Positions 27,601-39,546 of a stretch of 64,000 nt of DNA are shown here, in pieces (the first letter of the stretch is position 1; every line of letters starts with the position of its first letter). Position numbers and translations under genes: made by a program. Below the pieces are notes generated by a model. That model did no database searches, was not told where the DNA came from, and saw only the letters and a list, made by a program, of their open reading frames with translations. Source of the stretch: Actinosynnema sp042752395 (GTDB lineage Bacteria; Actinomycetota; Actinomycetes; Mycobacteriales; Pseudonocardiaceae); NCBI RefSeq assembly GCF_042752395.1, contig NZ_JBHYXZ010000011.1, positions 31,343 through 95,342 of the forward strand, read 5' to 3'.

Positions 27601-28883
27601 AACCGCTCGCCGGACAGCGCCCGGACCGCCGCCATCGGGTCGCCCAGGTGGTAGTGGTCCACGGCCAGGTAGGTGGGGGTCTTGCGGGCGGCGGGCTCGC
27701 AGAACCGGCGGGCCCGGTCGGCGAGCTTGCCGTTGTCCGTGGTCGCGGTGCCGGTGAACGGCACGTCGCGGAAGTGGTTCATCACGAACAGCGGCCGGAA
27801 GCCGGGCTCGGTGCGGGTGAGCGGCGTGCTCCAGCGGCTGTGACAGGACCAGTCCGAGCCGCCCAGGCCGGGTCCCATCGACCAGTGGTTCTCCACCGTC
27901 CACTCCGGCTGGTACATCACGCCGAAGCTGTCGCGCGGCACCGCGTCACCCGACCGGGCGTGGTCGGTGAAGATCATGAGACGGGTGCCGGCGGCGCGCA
28001 GGGTGTTCAGCGTCGGCCAGCCGCCGGTCCGCACGCCCGCGAGGTCGGGGCGGAACAGGAGGTCCCGCAGGCCGGTGACGCGGTCCAGCTCGGCGCGCAG
28101 CACCTCGGCGGCGACGTAGTCCTCCAGGAACACCGTGACGAACTCGTTCGGGTTGCGGCGCAGGAAGTCCACGATCCGCTGCAGGTCCACCCACAGCGCC
28201 ACCGGGCGGCTGACCAACGTGCAGCTGTTGTGGCACAGGATCGCGCCGTCCGGGGTCTGGTGGACGTCCAGCTGGAACCCGCGCACGCCGTCCGCGAGCT
28301 GCCGCTCGATGCCGCGCGCCTGGTTCGGCGCGAGGTTGACGAACGGCGGGGCGAAGCCGCCGTCCACGCCGTTGGCGTAGGCGTTGTGCGCGGTGAGGAA
28401 CGTGACCTGGTCCAGCCGCCGCTCGCCCTCCGGCGGCACGGGCACCCGCCGAGGGGACACCGGGGTGAGGTACCAGAGGTCCGCACCGGCGCCGACCCGC
28501 ACCTGGTCCGTGCCGACGGCGACCAGGTGGCGGTCCGCGCCGGGGACCTTGAGGCGGTACCGGTCGGAGTCGCCGTCGGGCAGCACGTCCCACTGCGCGT
28601 CGGCGCTGTCGCACGGCGTCATCACGGCCAGGTCGCCCCGGCGGCCCAGGCACTGCGCGCCCTCGCGCAGCGTGCGGCCGACGAGGGTCCACTGCTGGTG
28701 GTCCTCGTCGCCCTTCGGCCGGCGTTGGAGCACGGACGTGCCCGACACGCCGGCGTTCAGGCCCGTGGTGGCGCTCTGCACGTAGTAGACGCCGTCGGCG
28801 GTCCCGGCGTGCGCGGTGACCGGCGCGGCGAGGGCCGCGGCCGCGAGGAGGGTGGCGATCAGGACTGGTCGGGTGGCGCGCAT
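27597..28883 (-). CDS. Secreted PI-PLC-like phosphodiesterase with ricin-type N-terminal domain
   Basis: The protein (428 aa) has a signal peptide ending near AHAG. Residues to about 150 carry QQWTLV and AQWDVLPDG repeats typical of a ricin-B (beta-trefoil) lectin. The second domain starts LDQVTFLTAHNAYAN, with the active-site histidine of phosphatidylinositol-specific phospholipase C (X domain), followed by GFQLDVHQTPDGAILCHNSC with the second catalytic His. Start ATG at 28883 follows AGAGGA at 28891-28896. It probably acts on phosphoinositides or related glycerophosphodiesters outside the cell. Confidence 0.85.
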   Translation of the reverse strand: MRATRPVLIATLLAAAALAAPVTAHAGTADGVYYVQSATTGLNAGVSGTSVLQRRPKGDEDHQQWTLVGRTLREGAQCLGRRGDLAVMTPCDSADAQWDVLPDGDSDRYRLKVPGADRHLVAVGTDQVRVGAGADLWYLTPVSPRRVPVPPEGERRLDQVTFLTAHNAYANGVDGGFAPPFVNLAPNQARGIERQLADGVRGFQLDVHQTPDGAILCHNSCTLVSRPVALWVDLQRIVDFLRRNPNEFVTVFLEDYVAAEVLRAELDRVTGLRDLLFRPDLAGVRTGGWPTLNTLRAAGTRLMIFTDHARSGDAVPRDSFGVMYQPEWTVENHWSMGPGLGGSDWSCHSRWSTPLTRTEPGFRPLFVMNHFRDVPFTGTATTDNGKLADRARRFCEPAARKTPTYLAVDHYHLGDPMAAVRALSGERF

Positions 28884-28959
28884 CAAGACGTCCTCTCGAA
28901 GGCTCCGCGGCGGCGGCACCCCGAGAGTAAACGCGAAAACGGTTCACGTCAGCCCGTCC

Positions 28960-28971
28960 TACGCTGGTGCC
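28960..28971 (+). promoter_or_regulatory. -10 element of a leaderless promoter (CoA-binding protein)
   Basis: TACGCT at 28960-28965, six bases, then ATG at 28972; no ribosome-binding site. Confidence 0.6.
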
Positions 28972-29391
28972 ATGACCGAACCGTGGGGTGACCCCGAGAA
29001 GATCCGCCGCATCCTGGCGGAGGGCGAGACCTGGGCCGTCGTGGGGCTGGCCGAGAACCCGAGCCGGGCCGCGTACGGCGTGGCCCGGTTCCTCCAGCAG
29101 CGCGGCAAGCGCATCGTGCCCGTGCACCCGGACGCGCCGACCGTGCACGGCGAGCAGGGCTACGCGTCGCTGGCCGACATCCCGTTCCCGGTCGACGTGG
29201 TGGACGTGTTCCGCCGGTCCGAGGCGGCGGGCGAGTTCGCCGACGAGGCGGTGCGGATCGGGGCGAAGGCGGTGTGGTTCCAGCTCGGCGTGCTCGACGA
29301 GGAGGCGTTCGGCCGGGCCACCGAGGCCGGGCTGGACATGGTCATGGACCGCTGCCCCGCGATCGAGTGGGCCGAGCACGGGCCGCGCTGA
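28972..29391 (+). CDS. CoA-binding domain protein (YccU-like)
   Basis: The protein (139 aa) is a single CoA-binding Rossmann domain: TWAVVGLAENPSRAAYGVARFL, KRIVPVHPDAPTVHGEQGY, VDVVDVFRRSEAAGEFADEA and the final AVWFQLGV. Such stand-alone proteins are widespread; they bind CoA, but the role is uncertain. The stop TGA abuts the stop of the convergent MFS gene (TGATCA palindrome at 29389-29394). Confidence 0.88.
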   Translation: MTEPWGDPEKIRRILAEGETWAVVGLAENPSRAAYGVARFLQQRGKRIVPVHPDAPTVHGEQGYASLADIPFPVDVVDVFRRSEAAGEFADEAVRIGAKAVWFQLGVLDEEAFGRATEAGLDMVMDRCPAIEWAEHGPR

Positions 29392-30588
29392 TCACCGGCG
29401 GACCGCCGGGAACCCGTGCCCGCGGGCGGCGACCACGACGACCACGACCGGCACGAGGAGCGCCAGCGCGCTCCACGGCAACGCGCCCGCGCCGAACCGG
29501 TCGAGCAGGACGCCGCCCGCGACGCCGCCGCCCGCCATGGCCGCGTTCCACACCGTGACCAGCAGGGCCTGCGCGGGGTCGGCGGCCTCGCCGCCGGCGT
29601 CGCCGACCGCTGTGGTGAGCAGCGTCGGCACCCCGCCGAAGCCCAGGCCCCACAACGCGGCCGCGACGTGCACGAGCAGTGGCGACGCCGGTTCGGCGGC
29701 CAGCACGGTGACCGCGACCGCGACCAGCACCGCCGCCGTGATCATGAGCACGCGCAGGCGGCGGTCGATGTGCGCGCCCACCACCCAGATGCCCGCCACC
29801 GACGCGACGCCGAACACCAGCAGCACCGCGTCCACCCGGTCGGCCAGGCCGAGGCGGGCCAGGTACGCGGCGACGTAGGTGTAGAGGACCGTGTGCGCGA
29901 GCACGAACACCAGCGCCACGACCAGCACCGGCACGACGCCGGGCCGGGCGAGCGTCCGACCCACCGGGATCCGGCCGCCGCGCGGCTGACCGGGCAGGTC
30001 CGGCACGACCGCCGCCACCCAGCCGAGCAGCACCGCGGCGATCGCCGTCACGGCCCAGAACGCGGCGCGCCAGCCGAGCGCGCCCCCGAGGAACGTGCCG
30101 GCCGGCACGCCGAGCGACAACGCGACCGGGATGCCGGTCATGACGAGCGCGGTCGCCTTGCCGCGCAGGTGGTCGGGCGCGATCCGGCGGGCGTAGCCGG
30201 CCAGCAGCGCCCACACCACGCCCGCCGCCACGCCGGCGACGAACCGGGCGGCCAGCGTGAGCGCGAAGTCCGCGGACGCGGCGGTGACGGTGTTGGCCAG
30301 TGCGAACCCCGCCACCCCCACCAGCAGCAAGCGCTTGCGCGGCCAGCCGGAGGTGATCGTGGACAGCGGGATCGCCGCCGCCACCGTGCCGATCGCGTAG
30401 ACGGTGACGAGCTGGCCGGTCGCGGCCTCGCTCACGCCCAGGCCGGCGCTCATGCCGCGCAGCACGCCGGCGGGCAGGGCCTCGGTCAGGACGGTGGTGA
30501 ACGCGGCCGTGGCCAGCGCGAGCAGTGGCCGCAGGGGCAGCTTCGCCGCGCCCGGCGCGGCGGTCGTCGGTGTCGTGGTGGTGCGCAT
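29392..30588 (-). CDS. MFS transporter (drug/sugar efflux type)
   Basis: The protein (398 aa) has twelve predicted hydrophobic helices. Motif A is represented by TSGWPRKRLLLVGV between helices 2 and 3, and RFVAGVAAGVVWALLAGYARRI and TGIPVALSLGVPAGTFLGG (the motif C-like GxxxGPxxG region of exporters) follow. It resembles AraJ/CmlR-type actinobacterial exporters. An uninterrupted 16-bp palindrome lies 16 bases upstream of the start, suggesting repression by an unidentified regulator. Confidence 0.88.
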   Translation of the reverse strand: MRTTTTPTTAAPGAAKLPLRPLLALATAAFTTVLTEALPAGVLRGMSAGLGVSEAATGQLVTVYAIGTVAAAIPLSTITSGWPRKRLLLVGVAGFALANTVTAASADFALTLAARFVAGVAAGVVWALLAGYARRIAPDHLRGKATALVMTGIPVALSLGVPAGTFLGGALGWRAAFWAVTAIAAVLLGWVAAVVPDLPGQPRGGRIPVGRTLARPGVVPVLVVALVFVLAHTVLYTYVAAYLARLGLADRVDAVLLVFGVASVAGIWVVGAHIDRRLRVLMITAAVLVAVAVTVLAAEPASPLLVHVAAALWGLGFGGVPTLLTTAVGDAGGEAADPAQALLVTVWNAAMAGGGVAGGVLLDRFGAGALPWSALALLVPVVVVVVAARGHGFPAVRR

Positions 30589-30603
30589 GCCGCATGGTGG
30601 AAC

Positions 30604-30619
30604 CTGACACCGGTGTCAG
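30604..30619 (-). promoter_or_regulatory. Perfect palindrome upstream of the MFS gene
   Basis: CTGACACCGGTGTCAG is fully self-complementary with no spacer. It sits in the 5' region of the MFS gene (start 30588), flanked by TTGAAA on the minus strand. No regulator gene is adjacent, so the protein that binds it is unknown. Confidence 0.65.
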
Positions 30620-30664
30620 TTTCAACCCCTGGCGTTCCCGTAGCGGTCGCGTGGAGCCGATCAG

Positions 30665-30677
30665 TAACCTGCGGGCC
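30665..30677 (+). promoter_or_regulatory. -10 element of a leaderless promoter (alpha/beta hydrolase)
   Basis: TAACCT at 30665-30670, seven bases, then ATG at 30678. Confidence 0.6.
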
Positions 30678-31478
30678 ATGCCGGTCGTCGCGCTCAACGG
30701 GATCAACCTCAGCTACCAGGTGGAGGGCGAGGGGGACCTCGTCGTGCTCGTGATGGGCACCGGCAGCCCCGGCCGGGTGTGGCACGCGCACCAGGTGCCC
30801 GCGCTGCGCGCGGCGGGGTTCCGGGTGGCGACGCCGGACAACCGCGGCATCCCGCCGACGGACGAGTGCGCGTCCGGGATGGTCATCGGGGACCTGGTGG
30901 GCGACGTCGCGGCGTTGATCGAGTCGCTGGGCGGTCGGGCGCACGTGGTCGGCACGTCCATGGGCGCGCGGGTGGCGCAGGAGCTGGCGCTGGCCCGGCC
31001 GGACCTGGTGTCGAAGGCCGTCATGCTCGGCACGGCGGGCCGCAACGACCCGGTGCAGAACGCGCTGTCCCGGGGCGAGCGCGAGCTGCACGACCAGGGG
31101 ATCACGCTGCCGGCGCGGTACTACGCGGCGGTGAACGCGGTGCTGAACCTGTCCCCCGCGACGCTGCGCGACCCGGTGGTGGCGCGCGACTGGCTGGACG
31201 TCTTCGAGTTCACCGGCTCGACGGTGGGCAAGGGCGTGCGGGCCCAGATGGAGATGAACGAGTTCGACAACAGGCTCGACGCCTACCGCGCCATCAGCGT
31301 GCCGTGCCTGGTGGTGGGGTTCGCCGACGACCGCGTGCTGCCCCCGCACCTGGCCCGCGAGGTGGCCGAGGCCATCCCGGGCGCGCGGTACGAGGAGGTG
31401 GCCGACGCGGGCCACTACGGCTTCCTCGAACAGCCCGCCGCGGTCAACCGCCTGCTGGTGGACTTCCTCCGGGGCTGA
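30678..31478 (+). CDS. Alpha/beta-fold hydrolase
   Basis: The protein (266 aa) has the hydrolase fold: a HG-equivalent LVMGTGSPGRVWHAHQ, the nucleophile elbow VVGTSMGARVAQEL with Ser in GTSMG, the acidic residue in VVGFADDRVLPP and His in VADAGHYGFLEQP. All triad members are present. It resembles the TAP-like/haloperoxidase group of esterases. Substrate unknown. It is divergent from the MFS gene and apparently leaderless. Confidence 0.85.
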   Translation: MPVVALNGINLSYQVEGEGDLVVLVMGTGSPGRVWHAHQVPALRAAGFRVATPDNRGIPPTDECASGMVIGDLVGDVAALIESLGGRAHVVGTSMGARVAQELALARPDLVSKAVMLGTAGRNDPVQNALSRGERELHDQGITLPARYYAAVNAVLNLSPATLRDPVVARDWLDVFEFTGSTVGKGVRAQMEMNEFDNRLDAYRAISVPCLVVGFADDRVLPPHLAREVAEAIPGARYEEVADAGHYGFLEQPAAVNRLLVDFLRG

Positions 31479-31565
31479 ACCGCCGCACGCCCCGGCCGAG
31501 CCGGGACCACCCAGCGTGACCGCCCGACCACGGGAACTCGCCTACCCCCGCGCCGCGAACGCCGT

Positions 31566-31571
31566 TACCGT
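31566..31571 (+). promoter_or_regulatory. -10 element upstream of the NACHT gene
   Basis: TACCGT lies 25 bases before the ATG at 31597, leaving a short leader with the GGGAGGG ribosome-binding site. Confidence 0.4.
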
Positions 31572-31596
31572 CGTTCGCGACCTGGTGGGAGGGCAG

Positions 31597-33606
31597 ATGG
31601 ACGCGCGACGCGGCGGGGGCCGGCTGGGCCGCACCGCCCGCCTGGTCGCGCTGGTCGTGGTCGGCGGGGTGACGGTCCTGGTGCTGGTCCCCGTGGCGGT
31701 CAACGCCGTCACCGGCGGGTCGGCGCCGCGGGTGCTCGGCCCGTACGCGTCGTGGCTGTGGCCGGCGCTGGCGGGGCTGTCCGCGCTCACCGCGTGCCTG
31801 GCGGCGTGGGACCGGCTGGCCGCGCTGCTCGTGCGGCGGCGTCCCGCGCACCCGACGAACCGGCGGGTGGCGCTGGACCGGGTCGAGCGGTTCGTGCGGG
31901 CGCGCGTGGCCGGGTCGCCGGCCGAACAACTCCGGCTGAAGCTCGGCGTCGCGCCCCGCGTCGGACCGCGCCTGCCGACCCGGATCCGCGACCCGCTGGT
32001 CGTGGTGGGCGAGCCGGGCGCGGGCAAGACGACGTTGGTGCTGGAGCTGGCCGAGGCGTTGCTGGCGCGGGCCGCGGCCGACCCGATCCGGCCGATCCCC
32101 GTGGTCGTGGACCTCGGCGGATGGCGGCGTGACGACGACTTCCGCGAGTGGCTGCTGCGCGTGCTGGCCGACCGGTACCGGATCGCGCCGCGGGTCGGCC
32201 GGGCGTGGCTGCGGGAGCGCAACCTGGTGCTGCTGTTCGACGGGCTGGACGACCTCGCCCCGGTGGACCGGGTCGAGTGCCTGGCGTGGATCACCGCGCT
32301 GAACGTGCCGCAGGTCGTGGTGTGCACCGACGGCGACGAGCACGAGCACCTGCCCCGGTACCGCGTCGTGCGCGTGGAACCGTTGGCGCGCACCGTGGTG
32401 CTGGAGCTGATCGACGCGTGCGGGCCGCGGTTGGACGGGCTGCGCGACGAGCTGGACAAGAACCCGGACCTCTGGGACGAACTGCGCACGCCGCTCGCGT
32501 TCGGACTGCTGGCGCTGGCCTACCGGGCCGGGCGGGTCGAGTACCGGGGCGTGCTGGACACCTACGTGGTGGAGTCGGCCGCCCGCGGCGTCCGTCCTGA
32601 TCGGACGGTGCGCGCCCTGCGCTTCCTGGCCAGGATCGCGCGGCGCCGGCACGACCTGGTGGCGCGGTCGCACCTGCCCCCGCGGCACGTGTGGCTCGAC
32701 TTCGTCGGCCCCGAGGTGGTGTGGCGGATGTTCCGGCGGGCCGCGCCGGGCGCGTTGGCGGGCGCGGCGGCGGCACTGGGTTTCGTGGTCGGTGTCCGAC
32801 TGGGCCTGGTCGCGGGCGCGGTCGCCGCCCTCGCCACGATCGCCTTGCCCCACGGCGACTTCCGGGTGCCCCGCAGTGATCCCCGCCGCGGGAACCTCTG
32901 GGCGGCAACGGGTTTCGCGGCCGGGGTCGTGGTGGTCGGCGCGGTGGCCTGGCTCGGCGGCCTGCTCGGCGCGTCGGCCGCGCGGTGGCCGGCGCCGGTC
33001 GGGTACGCGCTGGTCGTCCTGGTCACGCTGCTCGTCGGCTACGGCAACACCCGCGACCGGTACTGGGCCGTGGTGTGCGCGCTCGTGCCGGCCGGGGTGA
33101 TGGCGGTGACGGGGCCTTCGCCGGAGTTGGTGTCGGGCCTGGGGATCGGGCTCGGCACGGGCGCGGTGGCGGGCGTGTTCGTCGGCGGTCTGCGCGAGGT
33201 GTGGTCGGGCCTGCGGGTGCGGCCGGTCACCGGGCTGCGCTGGCTGCCGGCGGCGGGCGCGGTCGGGGTTGGCCTCGCGGCGCTCGCGGGCGCGGAGGTC
33301 CGGCCGTCGGCGTGGGGCGCGGTGACCGGGCTGCTGGTCGGCCTGGCCGTCACGCCGCTCGCGGACCGGCCCGCGCACCCGGTCGCCGAACTGCTCGCCC
33401 GGCCGCTCGCGCTGGACGAGTTCCCCTTGCGGCGCAAGGCGGTCCTGCAATCCGCGCGGGACCGGGTGCTGCTGGTCGACGGGCACCGGTTCCCGCACGA
33501 CCTGGTCCGCGACCACCTCGCCGAGTGCGACCCGGCGGACCTCGTCACGACGGTCGAGCGCCGACGGGCCGAGCTGCACCCCACCGGGTCCGGCCCCAGG
33601 GCTTGA
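31597..33606 (+). CDS. Membrane-anchored NACHT-type NTPase
   Basis: The protein (669 aa) has two N-terminal transmembrane segments (about 15-37 and 52-72). A STAND/NACHT-type NTPase domain follows, with Walker A GEPGAGKTT (138-146) and Walker B VLLFDGLDDL (211-220, the acidic run typical of NACHT). A helical region comes next, and a hydrophobic C-terminal half (from about 380) has six or more membrane helices. No sensor repeats (LRR, WD40, TPR) follow, unlike classical NLR-like proteins. ATG at 31597 with GGGAGGG is chosen over upstream starts. The 3' end overlaps the convergent membrane protein gene by 62 bases. Bacterial NACHT proteins include anti-phage effectors; a role in defence is only a hypothesis here. 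Confidence 0.8.
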   Translation: MDARRGGGRLGRTARLVALVVVGGVTVLVLVPVAVNAVTGGSAPRVLGPYASWLWPALAGLSALTACLAAWDRLAALLVRRRPAHPTNRRVALDRVERFVRARVAGSPAEQLRLKLGVAPRVGPRLPTRIRDPLVVVGEPGAGKTTLVLELAEALLARAAADPIRPIPVVVDLGGWRRDDDFREWLLRVLADRYRIAPRVGRAWLRERNLVLLFDGLDDLAPVDRVECLAWITALNVPQVVVCTDGDEHEHLPRYRVVRVEPLARTVVLELIDACGPRLDGLRDELDKNPDLWDELRTPLAFGLLALAYRAGRVEYRGVLDTYVVESAARGVRPDRTVRALRFLARIARRRHDLVARSHLPPRHVWLDFVGPEVVWRMFRRAAPGALAGAAAALGFVVGVRLGLVAGAVAALATIALPHGDFRVPRSDPRRGNLWAATGFAAGVVVVGAVAWLGGLLGASAARWPAPVGYALVVLVTLLVGYGNTRDRYWAVVCALVPAGVMAVTGPSPELVSGLGIGLGTGAVAGVFVGGLREVWSGLRVRPVTGLRWLPAAGAVGVGLAALAGAEVRPSAWGAVTGLLVGLAVTPLADRPAHPVAELLARPLALDEFPLRRKAVLQSARDRVLLVDGHRFPHDLVRDHLAECDPADLVTTVERRRAELHPTGSGPRA

Positions 33607-34018
33607 ACACCGACAGCGCCGTGTTCACCGTGTAGAGGGTCAGCGAGACGCAGGCCGCGGCCAGCACGTCGCCGCCCGCCGTGCCGACGACGCCGTCGGC
33701 CGCCTCGTGCAGCGCCGAGCGCAGCGAGAACGTCGTGGCGACCACGGCCACGACGGTCAGCGCGAACTTGGCCAGCACCCACTTGTGCCGCACCAGCCCC
33801 CACTTCGTGCCGAGCGACAGCACCACCCCGGTGACCAGGGCGGCCAGCGCCAGCGGGAGCACGACGGCGTCGCCGAGCAAGGACATCGCCTGGTACAGCT
33901 GCGGCGCGTCGAACGCCGCCAGCGCCAGCACGAGCATCCCGATCGTGACGCCCAGCCAGCCGACGGACGTGATGACGTGCAGCAGCACCCAGGACTTGCG
34001 CGCGTTCGGTCTCATCAT
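33545..34018 (-). CDS. Integral membrane protein, four helices (DUF2269-like)
   Basis: The protein (157 aa) has four hydrophobic helices: around residues 10-30, 45-65, 75-95 and 115-135. Conserved-looking histidine and glycine positions are in LLHVITSVGWLGVT and the short loop LSLGTKWGLVRHKW, reminiscent of DUF2269 proteins. Function unknown. It overlaps the NACHT gene end by 62 bases. The start may be ATG 34018 or the adjacent ATG 34015. Confidence 0.75.
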   Translation of the reverse strand: MMRPNARKSWVLLHVITSVGWLGVTIGMLVLALAAFDAPQLYQAMSLLGDAVVLPLALAALVTGVVLSLGTKWGLVRHKWVLAKFALTVVAVVATTFSLRSALHEAADGVVGTAGGDVLAAACVSLTLYTVNTALSVFKPWGRTRWGAARPVGARPS

Positions 34019-34078
34019 GGCGCACAGCGTGGCGCGGGCCGCCCCGTCACCGCGTCGGCCCGGCGGCGGCTCGTGCGC

Positions 34079-34872
34079 CTACGCCTGCCGACGTACCCAG
34101 TGCGCCGGGCGGGTCACCGACTTCGGCAGCCTGGTCGCCTCGTCGCCCGCGGCGGCGTCCACCTGGGCCTGGGTGAGGAAGAAGCTCCCGGTCAGGTCCG
34201 CGCCGGACAGGTCGGCCCCGCGCAGGTCCGCGCCGATGAAGTCGACCAGCCGCAGGTCCGCCTTCGTCAGGTTGGCGCCGATCAGGTACGCGCCGCGCAG
34301 CGTGGACGCCCGCAGGGTCGCGCGGGTGAGGTCCTTGCCGACCAGGTCCGCGCCGCGGCGGTTCTTGCCCTTGCCGCGGGTCAGCTCGCTGGCCCGCAGC
34401 AGCAGGGCATTCGCCCGCTCCCAGCGCGGGCCGACGTCCAGCGCGACGAGGTCGTCCGGTGTGCCGGCGGTCAGGGCCTCGATCTCGTCCCTCAGCTCGC
34501 GCACGGCGGGGTGCAGCGCGCGGGCGCGCTCCAGCTCCAATGCCTCGGTCAGGTACCACAGCAGCTCGTGCAACTGCCGCATGACCGGGAACACGTCGAA
34601 CATGGTCCGTGCCGACGCGGGGTCGTCGCGCCAACTCGTGCCGCCGAACGTCACCTGCGACACCTGCTGGCCCGCGCCGAAGCAGTCGTACACCGTGCAG
34701 CCGCGGAACCCGGAGTCCCGCAGCCGCGAGTGGATGCCGCAGCGGAAGTCGTCGCGCAGGTTGGGGCACGGGGTGCGGGCGGGCTTGTCGATCGCGAAGT
34801 CGACCGACTGGGCGAACGCGGGCACCACGCAGCACAGGGCGAAGCAGCGCGTGCAGTCCGCGCGGAGTTCGT

Positions 34873-34876
<4 letters not shown>
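34079..34876 (-). CDS. Pentapeptide-repeat protein with cysteine-rich N-terminus
   Basis: The protein (265 aa) begins MNELRADCTRCFALCCVVPAF, with four cysteines in the first 16 residues and further cysteines in CPNLRDDFRCG and GCTVYDC, a possible metal site. The C-terminal half is a run of A(D/N)LxX pentapeptides (GADLVGKDLTRATLRASTL, GADLRGADLSGADLTGS) that folds as a beta-helix. Some pentapeptide proteins mimic DNA and protect gyrase. ATG at 34876 overlaps the recQ stop (ATGA), so it is translated with the helicase. A topoisomerase- or DNA-linked role is an inference from that. Confidence 0.85.
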
Positions 34877-36675
<1,799 letters not shown>

Positions 36676-36687
36676 CGCGCGATCCTA
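36676..36687 (-). promoter_or_regulatory. -10 element of a leaderless promoter (recQ)
   Basis: On the minus strand TAGGAT (36687-36682), six bases, then the ATG of recQ at 36675. Confidence 0.6.
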
Positions 36688-36764
36688 ACGGACCCCTCCG
36701 ACACCTCCGTCCGGCCGACCCCGGAAGACGTTGTGCCACTCGCGGCCCACGCGACCAACCACCC

Positions 36765-36939
36765 GTGCCCGCCCGTGCCCGATACGTCCGGTTCGGGACC
36801 GAGGAAGTGCAGATCGGTCGCGCCCCCGGCCACGACATCGACGACGAGCACATCGCGTACCACCGGAACCTGTGCGCCATCGCGCCCTCCGGTGGCGACG
36901 GCGACCGGCCGGTCGAACAGCGTCGCGTCGACGGCCCCG

Positions 36940-36947
<8 letters not shown>
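36765..36947 (+). CDS. Possible short leader ORF (60 codons) coupled to the AAA+ gene
   Basis: A GTG-started frame of 60 codons ends TGA at 36945-36947, overlapping the ATG (36940) of the AAA+ gene. Its codons have an unusually high G/C third-position share for a chance frame. The segment VQIGRAPGHDIDDEHI vaguely resembles the start of an FHA domain. No ribosome-binding site is obvious at 36765. It could be a real small protein, the relic of a longer gene, or chance. A frame of this length in such GC-rich DNA is weak evidence on its own. Confidence 0.35.
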
Positions 36948-38445
<1,498 letters not shown>

Positions 38446-38538
38446 GCGCCCGACGGTCGTTCGTTCCCCTCACGCCCCCGCCCGTGCCATGGTGGTCCGT
38501 AATTGGTCTGGACCTTCAGCGGAGAGGGGATCGGGACG

Positions 38539-39441
38539 ATGCGCGGCACCACCGTGTTACCGGGAACGCCCAGCCGGGCGCCACGCGAGGGCGAGCTGCC
38601 CGTGCACCGGCTGGAGGTGCCGGCGCCGGACGCGCTGCCGTTCGCGATGGGCACGTTCGACACCATCGGGCCGATGTCGCGGGCGTCCTTCCCGCACCGG
38701 CACACGTTCCACGAGATCGTGCACGTCACCGGCGGCACCGGGACGCACGTGGTCGACCTCGCCCGCTGGGAGCTGCGCCCGCCGCACCTGTGCGTGATCG
38801 CGCCCGGCCAGGTGCACCACTGGGACGACGCGCGCGACCTGCAGGGCACGGTGCTGCTGTTCACCGACGACTTCCTGCTCGACCACCCCGCCGACCGCGA
38901 CCTGCTGCGCCGGATCAGCGAACGGCCCTGGCTGACGCTGGACGAGATCGCGCACGCCCGGGTCGCCCGGACGATCGCCGAGCTGCACGACGAGTACCGG
39001 CGCGGCGAGGCGGGCGTGGAAACCGTGCTGCGGGCGCTGCTGCACGTGCTCGTGGTGCGCGCGGCCCGACTGCCGGCGACCCCGGCCGCCGCGCCCGCCC
39101 GGCCCGGCGCGGTGGCGGAGGAGTTCGTCCGGCTGGCCGGGCGCGCGGACCACGACCTGTGGTCGGTGCGGGCGTACGCGGAGCGGATCGGCGTCACCCC
39201 GGGCTACCTGACCGAGGCGGTGAAGGCGGCGACCGGGCGGACGCCGTCCCAGCTCGTCCGCCAGGCCCGCACGCACGAGGCGCAGCGGCTGCTGGTCAAG
39301 ACGGACCTGACCGTGCGGCAGGTGGCGAACCGGGTGGGTTTCGCCGATCCCGCCTACTTCTGCCGGTTCTTCCGCCGCGAGGCGGGCGTGAGCCCCGGCG
39401 CGTTCCGGCGCGCGGCCGTTCACAGTGAGCGAGCCGGGTAA
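38539..39441 (+). CDS. AraC-family transcriptional regulator
   Basis: The protein (300 aa) has an N-terminal cupin-type sensor (FPHRHTFHEIVHVTGGTGTHVVD, APGQVHHWDDA) and a C-terminal double helix-turn-helix. The first lies in VRAYAERIGVTPGYLTEAVK, the second in TVRQVANRVGFADPAYFCRF, followed by the family signature GVSPGAFRR. ATG at 38539 has GGGGA upstream. An alternative GTG lies at 38503. Targets unknown; the next gene downstream on the same strand is an intradiol dioxygenase, a plausible target of a regulator that may sense an aromatic compound. Confidence 0.87.
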   Translation: MRGTTVLPGTPSRAPREGELPVHRLEVPAPDALPFAMGTFDTIGPMSRASFPHRHTFHEIVHVTGGTGTHVVDLARWELRPPHLCVIAPGQVHHWDDARDLQGTVLLFTDDFLLDHPADRDLLRRISERPWLTLDEIAHARVARTIAELHDEYRRGEAGVETVLRALLHVLVVRAARLPATPAAAPARPGAVAEEFVRLAGRADHDLWSVRAYAERIGVTPGYLTEAVKAATGRTPSQLVRQARTHEAQRLLVKTDLTVRQVANRVGFADPAYFCRFFRREAGVSPGAFRRAAVHSERAG

Positions 39442-39546
39442 CGGCGACCGCGAGGATCACCACGACCGGCGGTCCCAGTCCATCGTCGGGTCCGCGCGCC
39501 GCTCGTAGGTTCGGGGTATCCCGACCAAGCCCCACGAGGAGCAGGC

